Shown piece after piece: positions 16,083 to 25,606 of a stretch of 64,000 nucleotides of DNA; positions within the stretch are counted from its first letter, which is position 1; each line of letters opens with the position of its first letter. The translations under genes and the position numbers were made by a program. The notes below the pieces were generated by a model. That model made no database searches, was not told where the DNA came from, and worked only from the letters and a program-made list of their open reading frames with translations. The DNA is from JAYQKL01 sp038142705 (lineage in GTDB: Bacteria; Pseudomonadota; Alphaproteobacteria; RS24): contig OZ244224.1 of the NCBI GenBank assembly GCA_965217015.1, positions 1,116,001 through 1,180,000 on the forward strand. The letters are read 5' to 3'.

Positions 16083-18530
16083 ATGATGAGCACAGACCCG
16101 TTTGACGACATATTTGATTTGGGGCATGACGAACCGCCTGCGGCAAAACCACCCCCCCCTGAAATCAACAAAGATGAGGCGCACGAAAAACCACCCGCTG
16201 CGCCCCACCCTTCTGGCATGTCGATTTCTGAACGCGCCCAAGCCGCGCGACCGGCCAGCGCGCAGGCGCACTCAGGCGCTAGCCCGAAATTACAAGACAG
16301 CCTCGCCGCAATGAATGAAGCGCAACATCAGGCCGTGACCGCGCCTGATGGGCCGTTATTGGTTCTCGCTGGTGCTGGCACAGGCAAAACGCGGGTGCTG
16401 ACCAATCGGATTGCTCATAAAATTGTGACCCGACAAGCATGGCCAAACCAATTTCTCGCCGTGACCTTTACCAATAAAGCGGCGCGGGAAATGAAAACGC
16501 GGGTCGCCGAATTGGTCGGCGAAAGTGTTGAAGATATGCATTGGATGGGCACTTTTCATTCTATATCTGCAAAAATTTTACGCCGACATGCAGAGCTTGT
16601 CGATTTGCGCTCCGACTTCACCATTTTAGATACAGATGACCAAATCCGCTTATTAAAACAGCTTTTACAAGCCGAAGGGGTCGATGAAAAACGCTGGCCC
16701 GCGCGGCAAATGGCTGGCTTTGTAGATCGGTGGAAAAACCGTGGCTGGCAACCCGACCAAGTGCCAGAAAGCGAATATGCTTTTTTTGCAGATGGTCTGA
16801 GCGGCAAAATTTATCGCCAATACCAGCAGCGTTTGAAAACGCTGAATGCTGTCGATTTTGGTGATTTATTGCTCGAATGCCTGCGCTTGTTTCAGGAAAA
16901 TCACGATATTTTATCGCAATATCAAAATCGGTTTAGCCATATGCTGGTCGATGAGTATCAGGACACCAATGCGGTACAGTATTTGTGGTTGCGATTATTA
17001 GCACAATCGCATGGCAATATTTGCTGTGTGGGTGATGATGACCAGTCCATTTATGGCTGGCGGGGCGCGGAAGTTGATAATATTTTACGCTTTGAGAAAG
17101 ACTTTCCAGGTGCTGGCATTATTCGGCTGGAGCGCAATTATCGCTCGACTAGCCATATTTTGGGCGCAGCATCTGGCTTAATTGAGGCCAATAAAAACCG
17201 GCTCGGCAAAACACTTTACACGGAAGATAATGAGGGTGAAAAAGTGCGCGTGCGCAATCTGTGGGACGGCGAGCAAGAAGCCCGTATCACGGCTGAAGAT
17301 ATTGAGGACGAGCAACGCCGACAAACCAGCCTGAATGAAATCGCCGTGCTGGTGCGCGCCTCTTTTCAAATGCGTGAGTTTGAAGACAGGTTTTTGACCT
17401 GCGGTATCCCCTATCGCGTGGTTGGCGGTCCGCGTTTTTATGAACGCGCTGAAATTAGGGACGCCAATGCTTATCTGCGCCTAATTGCCCAGCAAGACGA
17501 TGATTTGGCCTTTGAGCGCATTTGCAATAAGCCGCGCCGCGGCCTCGGCAATGTGGCTTTGCAGACTTTGCACAAAGCCGCGCGGGGGCAAAATATTTCG
17601 CTGTTCCGCGCGGCCCGTCTTTTAGTGGACTCAGAAGAATTAAAACCCGCCGCCCGCCGTTCTTTAAGTGGGTTTGTTAAAAATATTTTGGATTGGCGCC
17701 AAGATGCCGAAAACATGCCGCATGCAAAACTGGCAGAAAAAGTTTTAGATGAAAGCGGCTATACCCATATGTGGCAAGCAGATAAATCGCCAGATGCACC
17801 CGGCAAATTAGAAAATTTAAAAGAACTCATTCGCTCTATGGACGACTTCCAATCGCTTGGTGAATATTTGGAACATATTTCCTTGGTGATGGAGGCCAGC
17901 GAAGTTGATAGCGAAGAAAAAGTATCCATCATGACATTGCACGCGGCAAAAGGGCTTGAGTTTGAAAGCGTATTTTTACCCGGTTGGGAAGAAGGCGTTT
18001 TCCCCAATCAACGCAGCCTTGATGAAAGCGGCGAACGCGCTTTGGAAGAGGAGCGGCGTTTGGCCTATGTTGGTCTGACCCGCGCCAAGCAGAAAGCGGT
18101 GATATCTTTCACCAGCAATCGCCGTATTCATGGGCAATGGCAAACGAGTATTCCCTCGCGATTTATTGATGAGCTGCCCGAACCGCATGTTGAAGTCGAT
18201 GCGGTGGATATGAGCGAAGCAGAGGCTGAATTTCTCAATCCAAGCCGTTTTGAGCAGCGCAACATGAATCGATTTGACCAATCTGGTTATTCAAGCCCGG
18301 GCTGGCAACGCGCACAAAAGCATTTTGCCCAGAAAAACCAAGCGCCCAAAACCATCAACGCCAAGCCAACCAGCAACACCTCAAACAGTAAATTCAAACA
18401 GGGTGAGCGTATTTTCCATCAAAAATTCGGCTATGGACGCATTGATGTGATTGACGGTAATAAAGTGACAGTTCGGTTTGAAAAAGCGGGAACGAAAAAG
18501 GTTCTCGATAATTTTCTTGAGAAACCTTAA
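16083..18530 (+). CDS. uvrD: DNA helicase II (UvrD/PcrA family)
   Basis: 3'-5' superfamily 1 helicase for nucleotide excision and mismatch repair. Of 815 residues, the first ~75 form an acidic and Pro/Ala-rich extension that is likely disordered. Helicase motifs run in order: Q-motif NEAQHQAV, Walker A LAGAGTGKT, VTFTNKAAREMK, GTFHSISAKILRRH, Walker B VDEYQDTNAVQY, GDDDQSIYGWRGAE, VSIMTLHAAKGLEF and RRLAYVGLTRAK. The last ~50 residues (QGERIFHQKFGYGRIDVI and onward) are the Tudor-like RNA-polymerase-binding domain of UvrD/PcrA. It is followed nine bases later by prmA. The first ATG is supported by a GGA six bases upstream; a second ATG is adjacent. Confidence 0.95.
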   Translation: MMSTDPFDDIFDLGHDEPPAAKPPPPEINKDEAHEKPPAAPHPSGMSISERAQAARPASAQAHSGASPKLQDSLAAMNEAQHQAVTAPDGPLLVLAGAGTGKTRVLTNRIAHKIVTRQAWPNQFLAVTFTNKAAREMKTRVAELVGESVEDMHWMGTFHSISAKILRRHAELVDLRSDFTILDTDDQIRLLKQLLQAEGVDEKRWPARQMAGFVDRWKNRGWQPDQVPESEYAFFADGLSGKIYRQYQQRLKTLNAVDFGDLLLECLRLFQENHDILSQYQNRFSHMLVDEYQDTNAVQYLWLRLLAQSHGNICCVGDDDQSIYGWRGAEVDNILRFEKDFPGAGIIRLERNYRSTSHILGAASGLIEANKNRLGKTLYTEDNEGEKVRVRNLWDGEQEARITAEDIEDEQRRQTSLNEIAVLVRASFQMREFEDRFLTCGIPYRVVGGPRFYERAEIRDANAYLRLIAQQDDDLAFERICNKPRRGLGNVALQTLHKAARGQNISLFRAARLLVDSEELKPAARRSLSGFVKNILDWRQDAENMPHAKLAEKVLDESGYTHMWQADKSPDAPGKLENLKELIRSMDDFQSLGEYLEHISLVMEASEVDSEEKVSIMTLHAAKGLEFESVFLPGWEEGVFPNQRSLDESGERALEEERRLAYVGLTRAKQKAVISFTSNRRIHGQWQTSIPSRFIDELPEPHVEVDAVDMSEAEAEFLNPSRFEQRNMNRFDQSGYSSPGWQRAQKHFAQKNQAPKTINAKPTSNTSNSKFKQGERIFHQKFGYGRIDVIDGNKVTVRFEKAGTKKVLDNFLEKP

Positions 18531-18539
18531 GACTTTTAT

Positions 18540-19418
18540 ATGCAAACTGTTTGGAAATTATATCTCACCACCACCGCTTTGGCCGAAACCGAAACCCAAT
18601 TAGAAGAAATCGGCGCTTTGGCACAGGCTGTTACCCCTTTAGGGGACCCGCAAATACCAGCGGAGGAGCGACCGCATTTAATAGAAGCGTATTTTACCTA
18701 TCAGCCGATTATTGCTGAAATTGCGCCAATATTACCGCCGCATTCTGATTTATCTGTAGAGCTGTTACCCCAATTGGATTGGGTCAGCGAAAGCCAAAAA
18801 GGGTTGCCCCCTGTGCATGTCCCCCCTTTTTTTGTTTATGGCTCGCATGATGTGGCGGCCTGCCCGGATAGCGCCATTGGGGTTGAAATCAATGCAGGCG
18901 AGGCTTTTGGCAGTGGCCACCATGAAACAACAACAGGTTGTTTGGCGATGGTGGCGGGTTTGCTGAAAAAAACCCGCCCGCACAATATTTTAGATGTTGG
19001 CACAGGGTCGGGGATTTTAGCCATTGCTCTGGCTAAAAAACTACGAACCCAGATTGTGGCAACAGATATTGACCCAATCGCGGTGAAGGTGACACACCAA
19101 AATGCCCGCTTGAACCATGTACACCCCTTTATTCGGGCGCAATGCGGTGATGGGTTCAACACACCCTTGATACGCGCACATGCGCCTTTTGAGCTTATTC
19201 TAGCAAATATTTTAGCCGAGCCGCTCAAGCAAATGGCGCCAGAATTTGCCGCGCATCTTGCCCCTGCTGGATATTTGATTGTTTCTGGCCTGCTCAAAAA
19301 CCAAACACAATCTGTGCGCGCCGCCATGCGGGCGCAGGATTTAGTGGTCAAAAACCAACAAACAAATGATGAATGGGTCACTTTATTATTTCAAAAAGCG
19401 ACCAGCTTGGTAAGGTAG
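18540..19418 (+). CDS. prmA: Ribosomal protein L11 methyltransferase
   Basis: SAM-dependent trimethylation of ribosomal protein L11. The 292-residue protein has an N-terminal substrate-recognition domain of about 110 residues and a class I methyltransferase domain. The family motif GSGHHETTTGCL comes just before the SAM-binding NILDVGTGSGILAIALAK. Then ATDIDPIAV (acidic SAM ribose ligand) and LILANILAEPL (the NxL motif of PrmA) follow. It lies nine bases after uvrD and four before pepP, so the three genes look cotranscribed. Confidence 0.94.
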   Translation: MQTVWKLYLTTTALAETETQLEEIGALAQAVTPLGDPQIPAEERPHLIEAYFTYQPIIAEIAPILPPHSDLSVELLPQLDWVSESQKGLPPVHVPPFFVYGSHDVAACPDSAIGVEINAGEAFGSGHHETTTGCLAMVAGLLKKTRPHNILDVGTGSGILAIALAKKLRTQIVATDIDPIAVKVTHQNARLNHVHPFIRAQCGDGFNTPLIRAHAPFELILANILAEPLKQMAPEFAAHLAPAGYLIVSGLLKNQTQSVRAAMRAQDLVVKNQQTNDEWVTLLFQKATSLVR

Positions 19419-19422
19419 CTCC

Positions 19423-21222
19423 ATGTTTCAAGATTTTGATGATGATGAGAGCGGGGGCGGCAGTGAAAAACTTGCGCACTTGCGCGCGCGCATGGCCGAA
19501 ATAGGCATAGATGCGTTTTTTGTGCCACGCGAAGATGCATTTTTAGGCGAATATGTACCTGCTTGCGGCGAGCGTCTTAAATGGCTGACAGGTTTTGGCG
19601 GGTCAGCTGGTCTGGCGATGATTTTGCATGATAAAGCGGCAATACTGGTTGATGGCCGGTATGTTTTACAAGCGCCGCAACAAGTCGATACTGATTTTTA
19701 CGAAATTTTGCCCTCCATGCATATCAAAGCGCAGGACTGGCTTAAAAATAACCTAAAAGCCGGGCAAATTATCGGGTTTGACCCAATGCTGCATCATCTT
19801 AATCAGATAGAAACATTGAAAAAGAGCCTCGCGCCTTGTGAGATTAACCTCAAACCAGTGGATGAAAATCTGATTGATGGCATTTGGCATGACCGCCCCG
19901 CAATGCCATCAGGGGCCGTTTCAGCCTATCCCGATAAATTGGCGGGCGCGACCAGCACTGAAAAACGCGCGCAAATTGCGGATAAAATCAAACAACAGGA
20001 AGCTGATTGTTTTATCGTGACGCAGCCCGAAAGCATTGCTTGGCTGCTGAATATTCGCGGGCAAGATGTGCCGCATACACCTTTTGCCCTGTCCTATGGT
20101 GTGCTGCACCAAAATGGGAGCTTTGACTGGTTTATCGACCCGTCACGCATTGATAAAACATTGTCCAAACATATTGGTGATGGTCTGACCCTCATACACC
20201 CTGACCACATGACGGCGCATTTATCTCAGCTTGGTGATAAAAAAGTTTTACTCGACCCCAGCACCGCCAATTATGGTTTTGCCGAGCTTGTGCCGCATTA
20301 TCAAAAAACCACTGATTTGTGCGCCCTGCCCAAAGCCTGCAAAACAAAGGCTGAATTGGCCGCCACCACTGCCGCGCATTTGCGCGATGGGGCGGCTTTA
20401 TGCGAATTTTTGAGCTGGTTTGATGTCCAAGCCCCGCAAGGCCATCTGACCGAGATCAGCGCCGCCAAACAATTAGAGCAATTTCGCACCCATACAGATG
20501 CCCTATTGGATTTGAGCTTTGATACCATTTCAGGCGCTGGCCCGAATGGCGCGATTGTGCATTATCGAGTGACTGAGAAAACCAATCGTGAAATTAAAGC
20601 AGGCGATTTATATTTAGTGGATAGTGGCGGTCAATATATTGACGGCACTACTGATGTGACGCGCACGATTTATGTTGAGGGTAAGCCGCCGCCAGCTGAT
20701 GCGATCATGGCATTTACGCGGGTGTTGAAAGGCCATATTGCATTAGCAATGGCGCGCTTCCCTGCTGGTACAGATGGGGTCATGCTTGATACACTGGCGC
20801 GCGCGCCGCTTTGGGCTGCTGGTCTTGATTTTGACCATGGCACAGGGCATGGCGTTGGGGTTTATCTGTCAGTGCATGAAGGGCCGCAACGCATTTCCAA
20901 AGGCGGCACGGTTGCGTTACAAGAAGGCATGATTATTTCAAATGAGCCGGGATATTATCGCACCGATGCTTTCGGCATACGCATTGAAAACCTGCAATAT
21001 GTCACCGTTGCTGAAAAACGAGCTGGTGAAGACCGCCCAATGCATGGGTTTCATGTTTTGACACAAGCCCCGATTGATAAGCGTTTGATTGATAAAAACC
21101 TGCTTACCCCTGCCGAAATCAGCTGGCTGAATGCCTATCATCAAGAGGTCAGACGGTTAATCATGCCGCTTTTAAGCATCACCGCCGCGCAATGGTTGGA
21201 GCAAGCGACGGAACCGCTTTAA
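19423..21222 (+). CDS. pepP: Xaa-Pro aminopeptidase (M24B), long form
   Basis: Metallopeptidase removing the N-terminal residue before proline. At 599 residues it is the long, three-domain form: two creatinase-like N-terminal domains (about 1-310), the pita-bread catalytic domain (about 315-535) and a C-terminal extension. Metal ligands are visible: Asp in LVDSGGQYIDGTTDVTRT (two), His in GTGHGVGVYLSVHEGP, Glu in SNEPGYY and Glu in IRIENLQYV. Closer to eukaryotic-type APP1 than to the 440-residue E. coli PepP. It is spaced four bases from prmA with an AAGG site before the ATG. Confidence 0.93.
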   Translation: MFQDFDDDESGGGSEKLAHLRARMAEIGIDAFFVPREDAFLGEYVPACGERLKWLTGFGGSAGLAMILHDKAAILVDGRYVLQAPQQVDTDFYEILPSMHIKAQDWLKNNLKAGQIIGFDPMLHHLNQIETLKKSLAPCEINLKPVDENLIDGIWHDRPAMPSGAVSAYPDKLAGATSTEKRAQIADKIKQQEADCFIVTQPESIAWLLNIRGQDVPHTPFALSYGVLHQNGSFDWFIDPSRIDKTLSKHIGDGLTLIHPDHMTAHLSQLGDKKVLLDPSTANYGFAELVPHYQKTTDLCALPKACKTKAELAATTAAHLRDGAALCEFLSWFDVQAPQGHLTEISAAKQLEQFRTHTDALLDLSFDTISGAGPNGAIVHYRVTEKTNREIKAGDLYLVDSGGQYIDGTTDVTRTIYVEGKPPPADAIMAFTRVLKGHIALAMARFPAGTDGVMLDTLARAPLWAAGLDFDHGTGHGVGVYLSVHEGPQRISKGGTVALQEGMIISNEPGYYRTDAFGIRIENLQYVTVAEKRAGEDRPMHGFHVLTQAPIDKRLIDKNLLTPAEISWLNAYHQEVRRLIMPLLSITAAQWLEQATEPL

Positions 21223-21282
21223 GGCGCTCACATATCAACAAGAAAATTAAAGACACAACCTTGAGTTGGTAGTCTAAAATAT

Positions 21283-21336
21283 TGCAACTATTAGTATTTA
21301 TCTGTGAGGACGATGACACATAATAGTTGCAGATAA
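21283..21336 (+). promoter_or_regulatory. Two mutually exclusive inverted repeats before a hypothetical gene
   Basis: Stem A pairs TGCAACTATTA (21283-21293) with TAATAGTTGCA (21321-21331), 11 perfect pairs. Stem B pairs TTATCTG (21298-21304) with CAGATAA (21330-21336), 7 perfect pairs. The right arms share 21330-21331, so both full stems cannot form at once. The right arm of B includes part of the only purine-rich stretch before the ATG at 21341. No T-run follows, so this is not a plain terminator. A switch or a protein-binding palindrome are both possible. Confidence 0.5.
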
Positions 21337-21340
21337 GAAA

Positions 21341-21808
21341 ATGATTGCGCAAAGATTCCATCTCGATGCCACACTACAGTTTATTCTCCATCAAGCCCGC
21401 CTTAATCGCTATACTGGTTTCAAACAATTAACGCGCTTTTATGGCATTGCGGATCAAGATTGGGCGCATATTTACACGCTGTTGTTTCAGCATATGAATA
21501 AGCTGGTTGAACATTGTGCGGACCAGCAGCTTCCTTGCTTTGCGGTAATGGTGGTGAGTAAAAATCACATCCAAACAGGCACCATGTCCGCTAGGCAGGT
21601 TGCGCGCCTTTCAAAAGCGATGCTCGCGGCCAATTATCGGGGCGTGATGAGTTTGCGGAATTTACAAAATCATCAAAAGCACTGTTTCCAATGGGCGCAA
21701 ACTTACACAGAAGATTTTTATCCAGTGGATATTGAAAATGGAGACATTCTGCCGCTTTATGCGCGCACGCCGCCATTGGGTGCTCACATTTATAAATTCG
21801 ACTCATAA
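21341..21808 (+). CDS. Hypothetical protein, possibly winged-helix-like
   Basis: I do not recognise this 155-residue protein. No signal peptide or membrane segment is visible, and it is basic and rich in His, Gln and Tyr. The first 115 residues read as helices with the pattern TGFKQLTRFYGI, then IYTLLFQHMNKLVEHC, then LPCFAVMVVSKNHIQTGTM. That layout loosely recalls small helix-turn-helix-like modules in proteins of unknown function (weak inference). The tail YPVDIENGDILPLYARTPPL is Pro-rich. It overlaps the 3' end of ligA by six bases on the opposite strand. The start is uncertain: there is no clear ribosome site beyond AAGAAA. Confidence 0.6.
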   Translation: MIAQRFHLDATLQFILHQARLNRYTGFKQLTRFYGIADQDWAHIYTLLFQHMNKLVEHCADQQLPCFAVMVVSKNHIQTGTMSARQVARLSKAMLAANYRGVMSLRNLQNHQKHCFQWAQTYTEDFYPVDIENGDILPLYARTPPLGAHIYKFDS

Positions 21809-23935
21809 ATCTTTAATCAAAGCCAGCCACGCCTCTTCAGACATTATCTCAACCTCTAAGGCTTCAGCTTTTTTCAGTTTTGACCCTGCACCAGGCCCTG
21901 CCACCAGAATATCTGTTTTCGCAGACACAGAACCCGATACTTTAGCGCCAAGCTGTTCAGCCCGTGCCTTAGCTTCTGCTCGTGTCATTTGTTCCAAAGT
22001 GCCAGTGAACACCACTGTTTTGCTGGCAATGGGTGAGGCTGTATTCACCGCCTCTGGGGCTTGTGTCACAATGCCTGCTGCCAATAAACCCTGCACAATC
22101 TCGCGATTATGGCTTTCGGTAAAAAACCCAACCAGCGCATCTATCATTGTCTCGCCGACACCATCAATCGCTTCCAATTCAGCGCGTGCGGGCTGGCTTA
22201 TGTTCGTATCTTGCTCAGCGATTTGTAATATGGCCGCCTGCAACGCCTCAACCGACTGATAATGACGCGCCAGTAATTTTGCGGTGGTTTCGCCAATATG
22301 GCGGATACCCAAAGCAAATAAAAACCGCTCCAAAGCAATGGTTTTGCGCGCATCAATAGCGGCAAAAAGCTTTTTCATACTCTCTTTGAGCTCACCCTTG
22401 TTTTTACCAGACCCATATGTCCAGCTTGCTGGCGGGTTTTGTGCATGGGTTGCCAATTTGAAAATATCAACTGGCGTGCGCAAAACATCAAGCGCCCAAA
22501 ACTCATCAATCTGTTTGGTGCCTAAGCCTTCAATATCAAAAGCCCGGCGCGACACAAAATGTTTCAAGCGTTCACGCGCTTGAGCAGGGCAAGACAGACC
22601 GCCAGTGCATCGGCGCACCGCATCGCGTTCACCATCTTGGCGTATTTCATGCACCGCATGCGCGCCACAGGCAGGACAGGTATCTGGAAAATCATAGGCA
22701 ACAGAATCTGATGGGCGTTTATCCAAAACAACCTCAACAATTTGCGGTATCACATCGCCCGCGCGCTGCACAATCACCGTATCCCCAATGCGCGCATCAA
22801 GCCGGTTGATTTCATCGGCATTATGCAAGGTCGCATTGGTCACATTCACCCCGCCCACACGCACAGATTGCAGCTTCGCGACAGGGGTTAAAGCGCCTGT
22901 CCGCCCAACCTGCACATCAATATCTTGCAATATGGTCACGGCTTTTTCTGCCGGAAACTTATGCGCAATCGCCCATCGCGGCGCGCGCGCGACAAAGCCC
23001 AAACGCTTTTGCCAATCCAGCCGGTCAATTTTATAAACCATGCCATCAATATCATAGCCAAGCTCGGCGCGCTGTTCGCCGACCAATGCCCAATGCGCCA
23101 TCAGCTCAGCGACTGAATCGGCTTCAATCAAAAGCGGATTCACCTGAAACCCCCAATCACGGAAAAACGCCATCATTTCCGACTGGCTGTCAGCGACATT
23201 TTTAGACATCTCGCCCCATGCATAGGCAAAAAATTTCAAAGGGCGTTGCGCCGTAATATTGGCATCAAGCTGGCGCAAACTACCCGCCGCCGCATTGCGA
23301 GGATTGGCAAATGTCTTTTTATTTTGTGCCGTCTGGTTTTGGTTGAGCACATCAAAATCAGTATGCAGCATATAAACCTCGCCGCGTATCTCAACCACAT
23401 CAGGCGCAGATTCGGGAAGTTGTTTCGGGATATTATCAATTGTGCGCAGATTTTCGGTGATGTTTTCCCCCACCTCACCATCACCCCGCGTGACCCCAAG
23501 TACAAATTGCCGGTTTTCATATCGCAGACTGGCTGATAGACCATCAATTTTTGGCTCGGCTGTATAAGCCACTTTATCGGCATCGGATAAATTCAAAAAC
23601 CGCTTAATGCGGGTTTCGAAATCCGCCACATCTGTTGCATCAAACGCATTGCCCAAAGACAACATGGGCACATTATGACGGGCTTTTTCAAAACCAGATG
23701 CTGGTGCCGCCCCCACCTTATCAGACGGGCTGTCAGGCCGCTTAAGATGCGGAAAACGCGTTTCAATCGCAGCATTGCGCAAGCGCAACGCATCATAATC
23801 TGCATCGCTGATGAGCGGCGCGTCTTGTTGATAATAGGCGGCATCATGGCTGGCGATTTCAGCTGCCAGCTGGGCCAATTCAGCTGCCGCCTGCTGTTCT
23901 GTTAAATCTTCAATACGGGGCTGCTCGGTTTCCAT
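21803..23935 (-). CDS. ligA: NAD-dependent DNA ligase
   Basis: Joins nicked DNA in replication and repair. It is 710 residues. Domain Ia has YYQQDAPLISDADYDAL. The adenylation domain carries the AMP-accepting Lys in AEPKIDGLSASLRYE. An OB fold (VGRTGALTPVAKLQ) follows, then a four-Cys zinc finger (CPACG, then two Cys in RRCTGGLSCPAQ), helix-hairpin-helix repeats, and a C-terminal BRCT domain (KTVVFTGTLEQMTRAEAK). All catalytic features are present. The ATG follows the recN stop with no gap. A small convergent gene ends inside its last codons. Confidence 0.97.
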   Translation of the reverse strand: METEQPRIEDLTEQQAAAELAQLAAEIASHDAAYYQQDAPLISDADYDALRLRNAAIETRFPHLKRPDSPSDKVGAAPASGFEKARHNVPMLSLGNAFDATDVADFETRIKRFLNLSDADKVAYTAEPKIDGLSASLRYENRQFVLGVTRGDGEVGENITENLRTIDNIPKQLPESAPDVVEIRGEVYMLHTDFDVLNQNQTAQNKKTFANPRNAAAGSLRQLDANITAQRPLKFFAYAWGEMSKNVADSQSEMMAFFRDWGFQVNPLLIEADSVAELMAHWALVGEQRAELGYDIDGMVYKIDRLDWQKRLGFVARAPRWAIAHKFPAEKAVTILQDIDVQVGRTGALTPVAKLQSVRVGGVNVTNATLHNADEINRLDARIGDTVIVQRAGDVIPQIVEVVLDKRPSDSVAYDFPDTCPACGAHAVHEIRQDGERDAVRRCTGGLSCPAQARERLKHFVSRRAFDIEGLGTKQIDEFWALDVLRTPVDIFKLATHAQNPPASWTYGSGKNKGELKESMKKLFAAIDARKTIALERFLFALGIRHIGETTAKLLARHYQSVEALQAAILQIAEQDTNISQPARAELEAIDGVGETMIDALVGFFTESHNREIVQGLLAAGIVTQAPEAVNTASPIASKTVVFTGTLEQMTRAEAKARAEQLGAKVSGSVSAKTDILVAGPGAGSKLKKAEALEVEIMSEEAWLALIKDL

Positions 23936-25597
23936 TTAAGCCCCCAATAATTCACGCGCCGCCTGACGCGCCGCATCATTTATCTCTGCGCCAGACAGCA
24001 TACGCGCAATTTCTTCTTCGCGCTCGGCTGCATTCAATGCTTGGACATGCGTTAGCGTGCTTTGATTTTCAGCCTGCTTTGAAATGCGCCAATGATGGTC
24101 GCCACAAGCCGCAACCTGCGGTGAGTGCGTAACCACCATCACCTGACCTTGCTGCGCCAAAGTCTTTAACCGCGTGCCAACAGATTGCGCCACCGCGCCT
24201 CCCACACCCGCATCAACCTCATCAAATACCAAGCTGCGCGGCGGTGCGCTCGCTGCCAATGACACTTTCAGCGCCAACATGAAACGCGCCAATTCCCCGC
24301 CTGATGCGATTTTGGCAATCGCGCCTTTTGGCATGCCCGGATTGGTGCTGGCCATAAAGCTGATATGGTCCAATCCGTTTTCATTACCCTGCTCAAGCGG
24401 GCGTGTTTCAATTTGGGTTTCAAAATCTGCGGCCTCTAGCTTTAAGGGCTTTAGCTCAGACATCACTGCCGCATCAAGTTTTTGTGCTGCTTTCGTGCGT
24501 GACGCAGATAATTTTTGCGCAAATTTCTCATAATGCTGACGCGCTTTGTCTGTATCAAGGCGCAAGCTTTCTAAATCGCGTGTACCACCCTCAATCGACT
24601 CAAGCTTTTGCTCAATGTCAGATTTGAGAGCAGGTAAATCATTCACCGTCACCTGATGTTTGCGCGCCAAATCTTTCAGCGCAAACAACCGCTCCTCAAC
24701 AGTTTGCAAACGCGCAGGGTCAAAAATCAATTTCGCTCCCGCCGCGTTTAACAGTGCAAGCGCTTCTTCAGCTTCCACCAGCGTGCGCGACAATGCCGCC
24801 ACCGCATCATCAAGAAGCCCCCCCGCTTTTGGCGCAATATTTTCTAGCCGCCGCAAGCACGCACTTAAAGCCGAGCGCATGGTTTCATCACCCTCAAGCA
24901 GCGCAAGTGTCTCGTTCAAATCAGCCGAAATCTTCTCGCTATTCATCAACAAGCTACGCTCTTCACTCAAAGAGGCTTCCTCATCTAATTGCGGGTCGAG
25001 CTGCGTTAGTTCTTCCAAAGCATGGCGCAAATAAGCTTCCTCGGCCTGAGCACGCGCAATGTTTTCTTCATATTCGGTCAAAGCGCGCAGCTTGTCTTGC
25101 CAGTCATGATAGCTGGTTTTGGTTTTGGCATTCAAATCTTGATGGCCAGCATAGGAATCAAGCAAAAGCCTTTGCGTGTTCGCATCGGTTAAGGATTGAC
25201 TTTCATTTTGCCCATGAATTTCAACCAGTTTGGCTCCAATTTGATTGAGCAAATTAACGCTGACAGGTTGATCGTTAATGTAAGCCCGTGAGCGGCCATC
25301 TAAGGTCTGCACCCGCCGTAAAATAATTTGTCCTTCAAAAGCCATATCCTGCGCCATAAGAAATTGCGCCGCTTCATGGTCATTTGCCACCTCAAAAGCC
25401 GCACTGACTTGTCCTTTTTCCGCCCCTTGCCGTACCAGACTGGCATCGCCGCGCGCGCCAGTGGCCAAAGCTAAGGCATCGAGTAAAATTGATTTCCCAG
25501 CGCCGGTCTCGCCAGTGAGCGAACACAATCCTTGCGACCAGGTCAAATCAAGCTTTTCGATAAGAACAATGTCGCGTATGGACAAGGAAACGAGCAT
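23936..25597 (-). CDS. recN: DNA repair protein RecN
   Basis: SMC-like ATPase involved in double-strand-break repair. It is 553 residues. The Walker A motif is LTGETGAGKSILLDALALAT near residue 28. A long coiled-coil middle (about 155-370) follows, then the signature IASGGELARFMLALKV and Walker B LVFDEVDAGVGG, closing with VTHSPQVAACGDHHW. It lies between bamD (nine-base gap upstream) and ligA (abutting), a conserved alphaproteobacterial order. No obvious SOS box was identified because the gene is internal to an operon. Confidence 0.96.
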   Translation of the reverse strand: MLVSLSIRDIVLIEKLDLTWSQGLCSLTGETGAGKSILLDALALATGARGDASLVRQGAEKGQVSAAFEVANDHEAAQFLMAQDMAFEGQIILRRVQTLDGRSRAYINDQPVSVNLLNQIGAKLVEIHGQNESQSLTDANTQRLLLDSYAGHQDLNAKTKTSYHDWQDKLRALTEYEENIARAQAEEAYLRHALEELTQLDPQLDEEASLSEERSLLMNSEKISADLNETLALLEGDETMRSALSACLRRLENIAPKAGGLLDDAVAALSRTLVEAEEALALLNAAGAKLIFDPARLQTVEERLFALKDLARKHQVTVNDLPALKSDIEQKLESIEGGTRDLESLRLDTDKARQHYEKFAQKLSASRTKAAQKLDAAVMSELKPLKLEAADFETQIETRPLEQGNENGLDHISFMASTNPGMPKGAIAKIASGGELARFMLALKVSLAASAPPRSLVFDEVDAGVGGAVAQSVGTRLKTLAQQGQVMVVTHSPQVAACGDHHWRISKQAENQSTLTHVQALNAAEREEEIARMLSGAEINDAARQAARELLGA

Positions 25598-25606
25598 GAT
25601 AAATAT

